Below are positions 1 to 8,068 of a stretch of DNA of 17,856 nt, one piece after another. A model generated the notes under the pieces. It did no database searches. It had not been told where the DNA came from and was given only the letters and a program-made list of their open reading frames with translations. The position numbers were made by a program, and so were the translations under genes. The first letter of the stretch is position 1. Every line of letters begins with the position of its first letter. This DNA is from Rhodanobacter sp. UBA5168 (GTDB lineage Bacteria > Pseudomonadota > Gammaproteobacteria > Xanthomonadales > Rhodanobacteraceae): contig DHXA01000029.1 of NCBI GenBank assembly GCA_002413455.1, forward strand, positions 1 through 17,856, given 5' to 3'.

Positions 1-510
1 GGCAGCATCGAGCTGGAATCGCGCACGTACCACGGCAGCATCTTCCATGTGCGATTGCCGCTCGCCGAGCCGGCATCGGCATCGCCGTTGCCCTCGACGG
101 TCGCGGTAGGCCGCAGCCACCGGTTACTGCTGGTGGAGGACGATACCATCGTGGCCGCGGTGATCGGCGGTCTGCTGGAGCAGCAGGGACATGCCGTGGT
201 GCATGTCGTCAACGGACTGGCGGCGCTGGCCGAGCTGGCGCATGCGAGCTTCGATGCGGTGCTGCTGGATCTGGATCTGCCCGGCGTCGACGGCTTCAAG
301 ATTGCCCGACTGATCCGCCAGCGCGAGGAGCCCGGGAAGCATCTGCCGATCGTGGCGGTCACCGCGCGTTCCGGCAGCGGAGACGAACTGCGCGCGCGCG
401 CGGTGGGCATGGATGGCTTCTTGTGCAAACCGCTCAGCGGCGAACAGCTGGCCAGCGCGCTGGCGCGCACCATCGCCGCCGTGGCATCGCCGGACATCGC
501 CCTGGCCTGA
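1..510 (+). CDS. Hybrid sensor histidine kinase, C-terminal part (end of ATPase domain + receiver), 5' truncated by window edge
   Basis: Frame 1 is open from the first base, and 169 residues are visible before TGA at 508-510. The first ~20 residues (GSIELES...GSIFHVRLPL) look like the last strand and G2-type end of a HATPase_c domain, so this is the tail of a kinase rather than a free-standing regulator. After a short Ala/Pro-rich linker, a complete CheY-like receiver runs from about residue 41 to 158. Its acidic pair follows LLLVEDD (E46, D47, D48), the phospho-acceptor Asp is D90 in VLLDLDLPG, the switch Thr is T121 in VAVTA, and the conserved Lys is K143 in CKP. The expected role is His-Asp phosphotransfer within a hybrid kinase. 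Sensor and signal are outside the window. It is convergent with holC, with 15 nt between the stops and no obvious terminator hairpin. Confidence 0.85.
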   Translation, partial: GSIELESRTYHGSIFHVRLPLAEPASASPLPSTVAVGRSHRLLLVEDDTIVAAVIGGLLEQQGHAVVHVVNGLAALAELAHASFDAVLLDLDLPGVDGFKIARLIRQREEPGKHLPIVAVTARSGSGDELRARAVGMDGFLCKPLSGEQLASALARTIAAVASPDIALA

Positions 511-525
511 GCGACTTGTCGCCAA

Positions 526-948
526 CTACATATCGTTCTTGTGCAGGTCGAAACCCAACCGCTGATATTCGCGCCAGCGCGTGCGTGAACCGTCACGCTC
601 GGCCGGATCGGCGGCCACCACTTCCAGCACGCGCTGGTAATGGCCACCGGGGCAGGTCTCGCGCAGGTTGATCAGCAACGGCCGGTCGGCGGTGTCGATG
701 CCCGGCGGCACGATCAGCACGGCGGTGGCCGCATCGTCGTCGTCGCCGGCCAGCTGATGCGGAATCATCACGTCTTCGTCGAACGCCCACAGCAGTTCGT
801 CGACCGCTTCAGCCTGGGCGTAGTCGCGGGTCAGGATCAGGGTCGGCTGCTGCGCCGCAAACGCCTTCTTCGCCAGCTCGCACACCAGCAGCAGCGGTTG
901 CTCGCGAAAGCGCGGCTTGTCGATCAGGTAGAAGTCGGCGCGTGGCAT
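526..948 (-). CDS. holC: DNA polymerase III subunit chi
   Basis: This 140-residue protein begins MPRADFYLIDKPRF. It has the typical HolC layout: an N-terminal FYLI strand, the stretch ACELAKKAF-like helix (LLLVCELAKKAFAAQQ), then the segment VDELLWAFDED..IPHQL, followed by a conserved PLLINL strand near residues 90-96. In the family, chi pairs with psi in the clamp-loader complex and links it to single-stranded DNA-binding protein. The length is close to that of E. coli chi. The start at 948 has AGGGAG about 11 nt upstream. It lies 24 nt downstream of pepA on the same strand, the usual gammaproteobacterial pepA-holC pairing, so the two are probably cotranscribed. The valS gene that often follows holC in gammaproteobacteria is absent here and a convergent histidine kinase takes that place. 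Confidence 0.93.
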   Translation of the reverse strand: MPRADFYLIDKPRFREQPLLLVCELAKKAFAAQQPTLILTRDYAQAEAVDELLWAFDEDVMIPHQLAGDDDDAATAVLIVPPGIDTADRPLLINLRETCPGGHYQRVLEVVAADPAERDGSRTRWREYQRLGFDLHKNDM

Positions 949-972
949 GACAGGTCGGCTCCCTGGGTGCGC

Positions 973-2460
973 TCAGCCGGCACGATCCAGCAGCCACTGC
1001 GCCAGCAACGCGACCGGGCGGCCGGTGGCCAGGCCCTTGCGACCTTCGTCCCAGGCCGTGCCGGCGATGTCCAGATGGGCCCAGCGCTGGCCGTCGGTGA
1101 AGCGCGACAGGAAGCACGCGGCGGTGATCGCACCGGCACCCTTGCCGCCGATGTTGGCGACGTCGGCGAAGCCGGAGTCCAGTTGTGTCTGATAGTCGTC
1201 CCACAGCGGCAGGCGCCAGGCACGGTCGAGGGTTTCCTCACCGGCAGCGATGAGTTCGGCGGCGAGGTCGTCGTGCTTGCTCATCAGGCCAGTGGCATGT
1301 TTGCCCAGCGCAATCACGCAGGCGCCAGTGAGCGTGGCGGCGTCGATCAGCGCCTGTGGCTTGTAGGTCTGTGCGGTCCAGGTCAGCGCGTCGCACAGGA
1401 TCAGCCGGCCCTCGGCATCGGTATTCAACACTTCGATGGTGAGACCCGACAGGCTGGTCAACACATCGCTGGGACGATAGCTGTCACCGTCGGGCATGTT
1501 CTCGACGCTCGGCACCACGCAGACCAAGTTGAGCGGGAGGCCCATCTTCACCGCAGCCACGAACGCGCCGAGCACACCGGCGGCGCCGCCCATGTCGAAC
1601 TTCATCTCCTCCATGCCGGCGCCGGGTTTCAGGCTGATGCCGCCGGAGTCGAAGGTGACGCCCTTGCCGACGAACGCGTATGGCTTGTCGCCGTCGCTGC
1701 CGCCCTTGTATTCGAGGGCGATCAATCGTGGCTTGTTGATCGAGCCGCGCGCCACGGCAAGCAGTGAGCCGAAGCCGAGCTTCCCCATCTCGACGTCATC
1801 GAGCACGGTGCAGCTGACCTTGTCCTGCGTGTCGGCAAATGCCTGCGCCTGTGCCGCGATGTACGCCGGGTTGCAGATGTTCGGCGGCAGGTTGGCCAGT
1901 TCGCGAGCGAAGCGCACACCGTCGGCGATCGCCACCGCCTGGTCGAGCCCGCCCTGTGCGTCGGCGCCGGCCGCGAATGTGAGCGCGTTCAGTTCGGGCT
2001 GCTTGCTCTTGTCGCGCGGCTTGAACGTGGCGGTGTAGCGGTAGGCCGCGTGATCGCTGGCCAGCGCGGCGATGCGCACGCGCCAGGCGCTGTCGCGGCC
2101 CGGCACGTCCACCTCGGTCAGGTAGGACACGGCATCGGCCACCGGCAGGCGGCCCAGCGCCCGCGCCGCTTCCATGTTGACCTTCTGGAAGCGCGCTGCG
2201 TCGAACGATTTCTGTGTGCCCAGACCCACCACCAGCACGCGTTTCGCTGCGACCCCGGCCGGTGCAAAAAGCAGCGTGCTGCTGCCGGCCTTGCCGCTGA
2301 TGTCGCCGCTTTCCACCTGGCGCTTGATCAGGCCGCTGGCGGCGTTGTCCAGCTGCGCCGCAGCGCTGGTCAGTACGCCGTGCTCGTACACGCCGACCAG
2401 TACGCAGGCCGTGTCGACGGTTTCGGGAGCGGCCGTGTCGAGGCTGAACTGGAGTGTCAT
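973..2460 (-). CDS. pepA: Leucyl aminopeptidase (M17, cytosol aminopeptidase)
   Basis: This 495-residue M17 metallopeptidase is full length for the family. An N-terminal alpha/beta domain covers roughly 1-165 and a catalytic domain roughly 180-490. The two-metal site is intact: K266 (VGKG), D271 (FDSGG), D289 (KFDM), and D348 and E350 in the signature NTDAEGRL. The catalytic Lys (K278, SLKPG) and Arg (R352) are also present. It removes N-terminal residues, preferentially Leu, from peptides in the cytoplasm. Some gammaproteobacterial PepA proteins also bind DNA in plasmid-dimer resolution and transcription control, but nothing in this sequence tests that. The start at 2460 has AGGAAA upstream. 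It is divergent from lptF (98 nt apart) and heads the pepA-holC unit. Confidence 0.97.
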   Translation of the reverse strand: MTLQFSLDTAAPETVDTACVLVGVYEHGVLTSAAAQLDNAASGLIKRQVESGDISGKAGSSTLLFAPAGVAAKRVLVVGLGTQKSFDAARFQKVNMEAARALGRLPVADAVSYLTEVDVPGRDSAWRVRIAALASDHAAYRYTATFKPRDKSKQPELNALTFAAGADAQGGLDQAVAIADGVRFARELANLPPNICNPAYIAAQAQAFADTQDKVSCTVLDDVEMGKLGFGSLLAVARGSINKPRLIALEYKGGSDGDKPYAFVGKGVTFDSGGISLKPGAGMEEMKFDMGGAAGVLGAFVAAVKMGLPLNLVCVVPSVENMPDGDSYRPSDVLTSLSGLTIEVLNTDAEGRLILCDALTWTAQTYKPQALIDAATLTGACVIALGKHATGLMSKHDDLAAELIAAGEETLDRAWRLPLWDDYQTQLDSGFADVANIGGKGAGAITAACFLSRFTDGQRWAHLDIAGTAWDEGRKGLATGRPVALLAQWLLDRAG

Positions 2461-2506
2461 CGGGAGGTTTCCTGCAGGGCCCGGCAGCAGCCGGACAGGC
2501 TAGACT

Positions 2507-2512
2507 TGTAAT
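2507..2512 (+). promoter_or_regulatory. Candidate -10 box of lptF in the pepA/lptF divergent region
   Basis: TGTAAT matches the sigma70 -10 consensus at five of six positions and lies about 47 nt before the lptF ATG. No good TTGACA-like -35 is found 16-18 nt upstream, so this is only a candidate. The 98-nt region between pepA and lptF must hold promoters for both directions. I see no convincing pepA promoter in it. Confidence 0.25.
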
Positions 2513-2558
2513 TTGCCGCGCTGACCTGGCGCGGTGCGTAAGCGGACAAGTTTATCGC

Positions 2559-3683
2559 ATGCTGAGCATCCTCGACCGCTATTTCCTGCGCGAGCTGGCG
2601 CAGACCGTGGCCGCCACCGTGGTGGTGCTGCTGGTGATCGTGGCTGGCAGCGCATTCGCCAAGGTGCTGCAGCAGGTCGCCAACGGCAGTTTTCCGCCCA
2701 GCGTGATGTTCCAGGTGCTGGGCCTGCGCACGCTCGATGGTCTGACCAACATGATGCCGCTGGCCAGCTTCGTCGGCGTGCTGATGGGGCTGGGCCGGAT
2801 GTATCGCGAGAGCGAGATGCATGTGCTGGCCTCCTCCGGCATGGGTCCGCGCGGCTTGCTGCGACCGGTGCTGATCCTCGGCGTGGTGCTGGTGGCGATC
2901 ACCGCGTTGGTGTCGCTGTGGCTGGGGCCGTGGGCGGTGCGCACCAGCGACGCCATGGTGGCTGCTGCCAATCGATCGGTGATCGCGGCCGGGCTGGATG
3001 CGGGCCGCTTCACCAACCTGCCGGGCAAGGGCGGCATCATCTTCGTCGACAGCCTGAGCCGCGATGGCAGCAAGCTGGGGCGCACCTTTGTCGCCACCGA
3101 AAGCACCGGCAAGGAGGGCGTGGCACATCTGAAAGTTGTTAGCGCGGCCAGCGGCGAGCTGTATCAGGAGAGCGACGGCGACGGCCGTTTCATCGCGTTC
3201 AAGAACGGCTGGCAATACGACATCCCGCTGGGCACCGACAACTGGCGACAGATGCAATACCAGCGCAACGACACCTCGCTCTCCAACGTGCAGGCCGATG
3301 ACGACGACGATCCGGCCCACTCCAAGGGCAGCTGGACACTGGCCCAGTCGAACGATCCGTCTGATCGCGCCGAGTTCGCCTGGCGCGCCAATGCGCCGCC
3401 GCTGACCCTGGTGCTGCTGCTGCTGGCCTTGCCGCTGTCGCGACAGAGCCCGCGCGAGCCGAAGTATGGCCGTCTGTTGCTGGCCGTGGTCAGCTTCTAT
3501 CTCTACTACCTGCTGCTGGCACTGGGCCGCGCGCAGATCGGCAAGGGCCACTGGCAAAACGAGGCGCCCTTGTGGGCCTTGCATGTCGTCGTGCTGGCGC
3601 TGGCCGGCTGGATGCTGTGGAAACAGTATTCGCCGCACAAGGCGGGCGGGCCGCGCAAGCCGCAGGCGGGTGCGCCGGCATGA
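2559..3683 (+). CDS. lptF: Lipopolysaccharide export ABC transporter permease LptF
   Basis: This 374-residue protein begins MLSILDRYFLREL, the characteristic start of the YjgP/YjgQ permease family. The frame is open about 35 codons further upstream, but that extension has no family similarity, so ATG 2559 is chosen. Layout: three N-terminal membrane helices (about 12-35, 55-78, 98-122), a large periplasmic beta-rich domain (about 125-300), and three C-terminal helices (about 303-320, 330-350, 357-375 region). A cluster of five Asp residues lies in the periplasmic part before the fourth helix. With LptG and the ATPase LptB it extracts lipopolysaccharide from the inner membrane and feeds it to the LptC-LptA-LptD bridge. 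Its stop overlaps the lptG start (ATGA), implying translational coupling and roughly equal synthesis. Confidence 0.95.
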   Translation: MLSILDRYFLRELAQTVAATVVVLLVIVAGSAFAKVLQQVANGSFPPSVMFQVLGLRTLDGLTNMMPLASFVGVLMGLGRMYRESEMHVLASSGMGPRGLLRPVLILGVVLVAITALVSLWLGPWAVRTSDAMVAAANRSVIAAGLDAGRFTNLPGKGGIIFVDSLSRDGSKLGRTFVATESTGKEGVAHLKVVSAASGELYQESDGDGRFIAFKNGWQYDIPLGTDNWRQMQYQRNDTSLSNVQADDDDDPAHSKGSWTLAQSNDPSDRAEFAWRANAPPLTLVLLLLALPLSRQSPREPKYGRLLLAVVSFYLYYLLLALGRAQIGKGHWQNEAPLWALHVVVLALAGWMLWKQYSPHKAGGPRKPQAGAPA

Positions 3684-4795
3684 CGCTTTCTCTCGCCAAC
3701 GTGTTCAACATCAAGCGGGTCGACCGGCTGGTGGCAATGAGCGTGCTCGGCTCGCTGCTGATGGTGTGGCTGGTGCTGACCGGTTTCGACGCAGTGACCC
3801 AGTTCCTGCGCCAGCTCGGCAGCGTGGGCAAGCACGGCTACACGCTGAGCAACGCGGTGGTCTATGTGCTGGTGACGTTTCCGCGGCGCGCCTATGAAAT
3901 GTTCGGCAATGCCGCCTTGATCGGCGGCCTGCTCGGTCTGGGCGGGCTGGCCGGCACCGGTGAACTGACCGCCTTGCGCGCGGCCGGGATGTCGCGCCTG
4001 CGCATTGCGGGTTCGGCCGTGGGCGTGGTGGCGGTGCTTATCGTCGGCGTGGTGATTCTCGGCGAGACCGCGGCACCGTGGGGCGACCAGCAGGCGCAGG
4101 CGATGCAGCTGCGGATGAAATCCGGCGACCTCGGCATGGGCACCAACAGCGGACTGTGGGCGCGCGACGGCAACACCATCATCAATGCCCGCGGCACGTC
4201 GCTCAAGCAGCACGACGGGGTCAGCAGCGTGCAGCTCAGCGACGTGCGCGTGTTTACCTTCAGCAACGATGGCCAGCTCAGTCGCTTCGCATGGGCCAGG
4301 ACCGCCGAACACGACAGCAACCAGTGGGTGCTGCACGATGTGCGCAACACCATGCTCACTGCACAGGGTACGCACTCCGACACGATCGCCAGCCAGCCCT
4401 GGCAGTCCAGCCTCAATCCGCAGGTGCTGGCGCAGTCGGTGATCCAGCCGCAATACCTTTCCATGCGCGACCTGCGCCGCAACATCCAGTATCTGGAAAG
4501 CAATGGACAAAGTCCCGGCAGTTATGCGGTGGCATTCTGGGGACGCGCGCTCTACCCGCTCAACGTGCTGGTGCTGGTACTGTGCGCGATGCCGTTCGCG
4601 TTCGGTGCGCTGCGCTCCGGCGGCCTGGGCAAGCGCATGTTCATCGGCATGCTGCTGGCGATCGGCTGGTATTTCCTGCAACAGGCGATGGTCAACTTCG
4701 GCACGGTCTACGGCCTTTCGCCGCTGCTCGCCAACCTGCTGCCGGCCTCGATGCTGGCGCTCGCGGCGTGGCTGTATTTCCGGCGCAGCGCCTGA
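3680..4795 (+). CDS. lptG: Lipopolysaccharide export ABC transporter permease LptG
   Basis: This 371-residue partner of LptF has the same architecture: an N-terminal cytoplasmic and membrane segment (VDRLVAMSVLGSLLMVWLVLTGFDAVTQFL), two further helices, a periplasmic beta-jellyroll-like domain, and three C-terminal helices ending YFRRSA. The motif GELTALRAAGMS after helix 2 is the coupling-helix region typical of LptG and contacts LptB in the family. The start ATG 3680 overlaps the lptF stop codon. The frame continues open upstream inside lptF, but that part is a shadow. The gene ends 76 nt before ltaE, a gap with no clear terminator. Confidence 0.95.
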   Translation: MTLSLANVFNIKRVDRLVAMSVLGSLLMVWLVLTGFDAVTQFLRQLGSVGKHGYTLSNAVVYVLVTFPRRAYEMFGNAALIGGLLGLGGLAGTGELTALRAAGMSRLRIAGSAVGVVAVLIVGVVILGETAAPWGDQQAQAMQLRMKSGDLGMGTNSGLWARDGNTIINARGTSLKQHDGVSSVQLSDVRVFTFSNDGQLSRFAWARTAEHDSNQWVLHDVRNTMLTAQGTHSDTIASQPWQSSLNPQVLAQSVIQPQYLSMRDLRRNIQYLESNGQSPGSYAVAFWGRALYPLNVLVLVLCAMPFAFGALRSGGLGKRMFIGMLLAIGWYFLQQAMVNFGTVYGLSPLLANLLPASMLALAAWLYFRRSA

Positions 4796-4871
4796 CCGCG
4801 ACGGCGGCTGCGCGTCGACCATGGCGTAGCCTCCAGGCATCGGCATTTTCCACAGAGACAGAGGATCGGTG

Positions 4872-5891
4872 ATGCACGTGATTGATCTGCGCAGCGATAC
4901 GGTAACCCGGCCGACGACCGCGATGCGTGCGGCGATGCTGGCGGCGGAAGTCGGCGACGACGTCTATGGCGAAGACCCCACGGTCAATGCGTTGCAGCAG
5001 CGGCTGGCGACCGATCTGGGTTTCGACGCGGGGCTGTTCGTGCCCAGCGGCACGCAGTCGAACTTGCTGGCGTTGCTGGCGCACTGCGAACGCGGCGATG
5101 AATACCTGGTCGGCATGGACGCGCATACCTACAAGTTCGAAGGCGGCGGCGCGGCGGTACTCGGCTCGATCCAGCCGCAACCGATCGTACAGGCGGCCGA
5201 CGGCTCGCTGCCGCTGGCAAGCATCGAGGCGGCGATCAAGCCGGTCGACCCGCACTTCGCACGTACCCGCGTGCTGGCGCTGGAAAACACCTGGCACGGC
5301 CGCACGCTGCCGCTGGATTATCTGACTGCCGCGCACGACGTGGCGCGTGCGCACGGGCTCGGTCTGCATCTGGACGGTGCGCGGCTGTTCAACGCGGCGG
5401 TGGCCTGCGCCGTGCCTGCGCGCGAGATCGCGCGGCATTTCGACACGGTGTCGATATGCCTGTCCAAGGGGCTCGGTGCGCCGGTCGGCTCGGTGCTGGT
5501 CGGTTCGCACGCGCTGATCGACAAGGCGCGGCGCTGGCGCAAGGTCACCGGTGGCGGCTGGCGGCAAGCCGGCATCCTCGCGGCGGCCGGCCTGCACGCA
5601 CTGGATCACCACGTGGCGCGACTGGCGGATGACCATCACCGCGCGGCATATCTGGCCGGCCGCCTGCGCGAGATCGCCGGCATCGACCTGCTCGGTCAAC
5701 ACACCAACATGGTGTTCATCGACGTACCCGCCGCGCGCCTGCGCGAATTGGACGTCCATTTGCGCGAGGCGGGCATCCGCATCAGCATCGGCTACCTGCC
5801 CACGCTGCGGCTGGTCACGCACCTGGACATCGACGACGACGGCATAAGCCGCGTCGTCGAGGCGTTCAGCGCGTTTTTTTCGCGCGGCTGA
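4872..5891 (+). CDS. ltaE: Low-specificity L-threonine aldolase
   Basis: This 339-residue PLP enzyme of fold type I begins MHVIDLRSDTVTRPT, the family's highly conserved N-terminus. The PLP lysine is K199 in SICLSKGLGAPVGS. The cofactor-binding Asp and Arg are D168 and R171 in LHLDGARLFN, and the active-site His is H86 in DAHTYKFEGGG. It cleaves L-threonine and L-allo-threonine to glycine and acetaldehyde. ATG 4872 is preferred over the GTG immediately before it because GAGG lies 7 nt upstream of the ATG. It runs in the same direction as lptFG, but the gap and unrelated function suggest it need not be part of that operon. Its last 26 nt overlap the 3' end of the convergent phaZ gene. Confidence 0.94.
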   Translation: MHVIDLRSDTVTRPTTAMRAAMLAAEVGDDVYGEDPTVNALQQRLATDLGFDAGLFVPSGTQSNLLALLAHCERGDEYLVGMDAHTYKFEGGGAAVLGSIQPQPIVQAADGSLPLASIEAAIKPVDPHFARTRVLALENTWHGRTLPLDYLTAAHDVARAHGLGLHLDGARLFNAAVACAVPAREIARHFDTVSICLSKGLGAPVGSVLVGSHALIDKARRWRKVTGGGWRQAGILAAAGLHALDHHVARLADDHHRAAYLAGRLREIAGIDLLGQHTNMVFIDVPAARLRELDVHLREAGIRISIGYLPTLRLVTHLDIDDDGISRVVEAFSAFFSRG

Positions 5892-7197
5892 CTTTCGATG
5901 CGCCGCGCCCGGTTGGCGGGGCGGCATCGAACTGGCGGATGAAGTCGCGCACCTGCGGGTAGACCGTCTCGCGCCAGCGGCGGCCGCTGAAGATGCCGTA
6001 GTGGCCGGCGCCTTCGATCATCCGGTGCGCGCGCCGCTTGGCCGGGATGCCGCTGCACAGGTCGTGCGCCGCTTCGGTCTGGCCCAGGCCGGAGATGTCG
6101 TCCAGTTCGCCCTCGATGGTGAGCAGGGCGCTGCGCGTGATGGCCGCGGGGTTCACCCGTTCGCCGGCGACATCCCACAATCCGCGCGGCAGCAGAAATT
6201 GCTGGAACACTTTTTCGATGGTGTCCAGGTAGAACCTGGCCGGCATGTCCAGCACGGCGTTGTATTCGTCGTAGAACTTGCGGTGCGATTCGGCATCGTC
6301 GAGATCGCCGCGCAACAGGTCCTGATAGAAGTCCCAGTGCGAATTGAAATGGCGGCCGGGATTCATGGCAATGAACCCCGCGTGCTGCAGGAAGCCTGGA
6401 TAGACCTCGCGGCCGCGGCCGGGATAGTTCGGTGGCACGGTGTGGATCACGTTGCCGCGGAACCACGACAGCGGCTGGTTGGTGGCCAGGTTGTCGACGC
6501 TGGTGGGGCTGCGCCGCGGGTCGATCGGGCCGCCCATCATGGTGAGGCTGAGCGGGGTGTCCTCGCCGCGCGCGGCCATCAGCGAGACCGCCGCCAGCAC
6601 CGGTACGGTCGGCTGGCACACCGAGATCACATGCAGCTGGCGCGCACCGATGTGGCGGATGAATTCCTCCATATAGGCGACGTAGTCGTCCAGCCCGAAC
6701 GTGCCGGACGCGATCGGCACCATGCGCGCATCGACCCAGTCGGTGATGTAGACCTTGTGATCGCGCAGCAGGGTGCGCACGGTGTCGCGCAGCAGCGTGG
6801 CGTGGTGGCCCGACAACGGCGCCACCACGAGCACCACCGGATCGTTCTTCATCTTCTCGATGGTGTCCGGATCGTCGCTGAAGCGCTTGAAGCGCTTCAG
6901 CTGGCAAAACGGTTTTTCCAAAGCGATCCGCTCGATCACCGCGATTTCGTGATCATGGGCGGTCGCGGTATGGATGCCGAACTCGGGCTTTTCGTAATCC
7001 TTGCCCAGGCGATGGATCAGCTCGTAGCCGGCAGCCAAGCGCTGCGCGCCGGGCAGCTTGGCGAACGGGCTGCTCCTGTCATTGAGCATGCTTGCATTGG
7101 CCTCCGCCAGGTAGCTCAACGGACCGAGCAACGAGCGTTGCCATTCATGGATCTGATAAAGCATCGAGTGGGTTTGCCAGGAAATGAAAGGGCACAT
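5866..7197 (-). CDS. phaZ: Intracellular polyhydroxyalkanoate (PHB) depolymerase
   Basis: This 443-residue alpha/beta-hydrolase belongs to the Ralstonia-type intracellular PHB depolymerases. It degrades stored polyhydroxybutyrate granules inside the cell. The nucleophile is a cysteine in SVCQPT (C194) instead of the usual serine of a lipase box. The acid is D366 in EGELDD and the His is H399 in GAGHYG. Counting from the second Met (MLYQIHEW, ATG at 7164) these become C183, D355 and H388, the numbering I recall for the Ralstonia enzyme. That makes 7164 the homologous start. However, GGAAGG lies 8 nt before the upstream ATG at 7197 and no ribosome site precedes 7164, so 7197 is listed. The C-terminus is basic (KVSRAKKTR), a possible granule or nucleic-acid contact. 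No PHA synthase lies in the window. Confidence 0.92.
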   Translation of the reverse strand: MCPFISWQTHSMLYQIHEWQRSLLGPLSYLAEANASMLNDRSSPFAKLPGAQRLAAGYELIHRLGKDYEKPEFGIHTATAHDHEIAVIERIALEKPFCQLKRFKRFSDDPDTIEKMKNDPVVLVVAPLSGHHATLLRDTVRTLLRDHKVYITDWVDARMVPIASGTFGLDDYVAYMEEFIRHIGARQLHVISVCQPTVPVLAAVSLMAARGEDTPLSLTMMGGPIDPRRSPTSVDNLATNQPLSWFRGNVIHTVPPNYPGRGREVYPGFLQHAGFIAMNPGRHFNSHWDFYQDLLRGDLDDAESHRKFYDEYNAVLDMPARFYLDTIEKVFQQFLLPRGLWDVAGERVNPAAITRSALLTIEGELDDISGLGQTEAAHDLCSGIPAKRRAHRMIEGAGHYGIFSGRRWRETVYPQVRDFIRQFDAAPPTGRGASKVSRAKKTR

Positions 7198-7228
7198 CTT
7201 AGCGCCTTCCCGTCGAGCGTGTTGCGAC

Positions 7229-7242
7229 GCCGCAAAAGCGGC
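7229..7242. other. Short perfect hairpin between methyltransferase and phaZ
   Basis: A GCCGC/GCGGC stem of 5 bp with a four-base loop lies in the 57-nt gap between the two minus-strand genes. It is followed at 7242-7249 by the 8-bp palindrome CTGATCAG. In the minus-strand transcript no U-run follows, so it is not a standard intrinsic terminator. It could attenuate or process the message, or have no function. Confidence 0.3.
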
Positions 7243-7254
7243 TGATCAGCTCAA

Positions 7255-8022
7255 TCAGTGACTTGGAGCCGGGCGGGGGCGATAACGGCAACGCAACAGC
7301 AGTTCGTCGACGCCTTGCGTATCGCCCAGGCCGTCGCGCCATCGCAGGGGTTTCTGGAAATGCAGGCCGAGCGGCATGAAGACGCGGTTGTACCACCACA
7401 TCGCGCGTTCGCGTTTATGTGTCAGATACCACTGGCCGAGGTCGAGCAGGCGCGAGGATTTCGGCTGCATGCCGTACACCGCACTCTGTTCGATCATGAA
7501 GCCGTGTTGCGCCAGACGGGCAACGATCTGCGCAGGCTCATAACGGCGGCAGTGGCCGACGAAGTCGTCGAACGCCGTCCATGCTTCCGGGTGCAGCGGT
7601 ACCGACAGCAGCACGCTGGCACCGGGCGTGGCTACGCGCGCCAGCTCCGCCAGCGCGCTGTCGTCATCGGCTACGTGCTCGAGAATGTCGAGCGCACAGA
7701 TCAATTCGAAGCTGGCGTTCGCGCAGGGCAGCGCGCCGATCATGCCGTGCACGACGCTGGCGCCGCGCGCGTGCAGGCGATGCAGGGCGGCGTGGCTGAG
7801 GTCGACGAAGCAGGTGCCGTCCAGCGGCAATCGCGGACGCAGGCCAGGCGCCACCTCCAGCCGGCGTGGTGCGCCAGCGGCCAGTTCACGCAGCAGCGGC
7901 CAGGTATTGAAGCGCTCCGGACCAATCAGCTTCGCCTGCGCCCACAGCGATTCGTAGAAGCCGCGGTTGGCCCGGATCAGTTCGGCGTCGCTGCGGCTTT
8001 CCGCGGGGGGTGGCTGAGACAT
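7255..8022 (-). CDS. Class I SAM-dependent methyltransferase, small-molecule or protein substrate unknown
   Basis: The protein is 255 residues from MSQPPPAESRSDAEL. The open frame reaches 8148, but the extra residues are low-complexity and overlap the RDD gene, so ATG 8022 is preferred (AAGGA lies about 13 nt upstream, weak). The fold is Methyltransf_11-like: a degenerate glycine loop LEVAPGLRPRLP (residues 55-66), an acidic strand end FVDLS (D74), a motif IV-like CALDILEHV (109-117), and post-motif strands VLLSVPLHPEAWT. The C-terminal third (WYLTHKRERAMWWYNRVFMP) is family-specific and Trp-rich. The loop does not have the usual GxGxG, yet the remaining topology is intact, so it is probably active. 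It sits between the RDD gene and phaZ on the same strand. The substrate cannot be told from sequence. Confidence 0.82.
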   Translation of the reverse strand: MSQPPPAESRSDAELIRANRGFYESLWAQAKLIGPERFNTWPLLRELAAGAPRRLEVAPGLRPRLPLDGTCFVDLSHAALHRLHARGASVVHGMIGALPCANASFELICALDILEHVADDDSALAELARVATPGASVLLSVPLHPEAWTAFDDFVGHCRRYEPAQIVARLAQHGFMIEQSAVYGMQPKSSRLLDLGQWYLTHKRERAMWWYNRVFMPLGLHFQKPLRWRDGLGDTQGVDELLLRCRYRPRPAPSH

Positions 8023-8068
8023 CGGGGGATTGAATCCTTTACGCGCTGAGCAAAGTGTGAAGTGCCGG

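Noticed and set aside
640..1767. 375-codon plus-strand open frame across holC and pepA
   Set aside because: It is antisense to two conserved housekeeping genes with intact active-site motifs; no domain recognised.
3506..4846. 446-codon minus-strand open frame across lptF/lptG
   Set aside because: The His/Gln/Arg-rich translation with no domain is a shadow of two confidently identified permease genes.
7229..7249. Intrinsic terminator between methyltransferase and phaZ
   Set aside because: The stem is short and no U-run follows in the minus-strand transcript, so it was listed only as an unexplained hairpin.
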